A DNA stretch of 6,584 nucleotides from Thermoplasmata archaeon (GTDB lineage: Archaea; Thermoplasmatota; Thermoplasmata; GCA-020350865), in assembly GCA_020351895.1 (NCBI GenBank), contig CP070672.1:3384131-3390714 (forward strand), read 5' to 3'. Each line of letters opens with the position of its first letter. The first letter of the stretch is position 1. A model generated the notes under the pieces. The model saw only the letters and a program-made list of their open reading frames with translations, was not told the DNA's origin and made no database searches. The translations under genes and the position numbers were made by a program. Shown piece by piece: positions 6,539 to 6,584 of this stretch.

Positions 6539-6544
6539 ACCTCC
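6539..6544 (-). promoter_or_regulatory. Shine-Dalgarno site for the surface-protein gene
   Basis: The minus strand reads GGAGGT, then six bases (ATATAA), then the ATG at 6530-6532. This is a near-perfect match to the 16S rRNA anti-SD with good spacing. It fixes the first ATG as the start in preference to the in-frame Met15 (codon 6488-6490), which would cut the signal peptide in half. Confidence 0.85.
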
Positions 6545-6576
6545 CAATTTGCCCAACAGTGTTGATAATATTAATC

Positions 6577-6584
6577 ATATATAA
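6577..6584 (-). promoter_or_regulatory. Putative archaeal TATA box (box A)
   Basis: On the minus strand these bases read TTATATAT, close to the archaeal box A consensus TTTAWATA. With the usual spacing of about 25 nt, transcription would begin near 6552-6556 and leave a leader of roughly 20-25 nt that includes the ribosome site. The purine-rich BRE expected just upstream falls outside the window, so the call rests on the box and spacing alone. The surrounding leader is AT-rich, so a chance match is possible. Confidence 0.5.

Larger units (their letters stand above)
6533..6584. other. Upstream non-coding leader (partial)
   Basis: This 52-base stretch holds the ribosome site and the TATA-like box described separately. 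Between them, the 8-bp palindrome TAATATTA at 6566-6573 is the only symmetric element; in so AT-rich a stretch it may be chance. I see no RNA gene, terminator or other coding start here. Confidence 0.5.

Noticed and set aside
6533..6539. TATATAA directly before the start codon as a promoter
   Set aside because: A start site 25 nt downstream would lie inside the coding region after the ATG, so this box cannot serve this start. It forms the spacer after the Shine-Dalgarno site.
6390..6578. Minus-strand 62-codon frame starting upstream of the main ATG
   Set aside because: It is out of frame with the surface protein, its start overlaps the TATA-like box and it has no ribosome site. Its product reads through the signal-peptide coding sequence in the wrong frame.

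Overview
The window is essentially one gene. A single reading frame on the minus strand starts with an ATG at 6530-6532 and runs to the left edge without a stop: 2177 codons, 3' end missing. I translated it codon by codon and met no stop and no break in sense. It encodes a giant, secreted, membrane-anchored, multi-domain surface protein. Only the last 52 bases (6533-6584) are non-coding; they carry a Shine-Dalgarno motif and a TATA-like box.

The likely host is an archaeon. The evidence is a TATA-like box about 45 nt upstream of the ATG, a GGAGGT ribosome site at 6-nt spacing, heavy use of AGA/AGG arginine and ATA isoleucine codons, and a domain mix of NosD-like parallel beta-helices, Ig-like/PKD-like repeats and a C-terminal membrane anchor. 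This mix is familiar from uncultured Thermoplasmatota and Euryarchaeota. Thermoplasmatota is my best guess, but the window has no phylogenetic marker gene. Base composition looks moderately AT-rich by eye.

Protein layout, N to C (right to left in the window): signal peptide (residues 1-34); first parallel beta-helix with about 18 rungs of roughly 22-25 residues (about 46-585); a transthyretin/carboxypeptidase-regulatory-like beta-sandwich (about 592-686); a fibronectin type III domain (about 689-784); second beta-helix (about 786-1224); a second beta-sandwich (about 1226-1321); eight Ig-like/PKD-like repeats of about 94-109 residues, each opening with N-x-x-P (1323 to about 2106); one transmembrane helix (about 2126-2147); a basic stop-transfer motif; and a charged cytoplasmic tail of at least 30 residues that leaves the window.

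The design reads as two elongated, probably glycosylated beta-helix heads on an Ig-like stalk tethered to the membrane. Adhesion, polysaccharide binding or an S-layer-associated role are all compatible. No catalytic motif is visible, so function remains inferred. The plus-strand open frames are antisense shadows of this gene.
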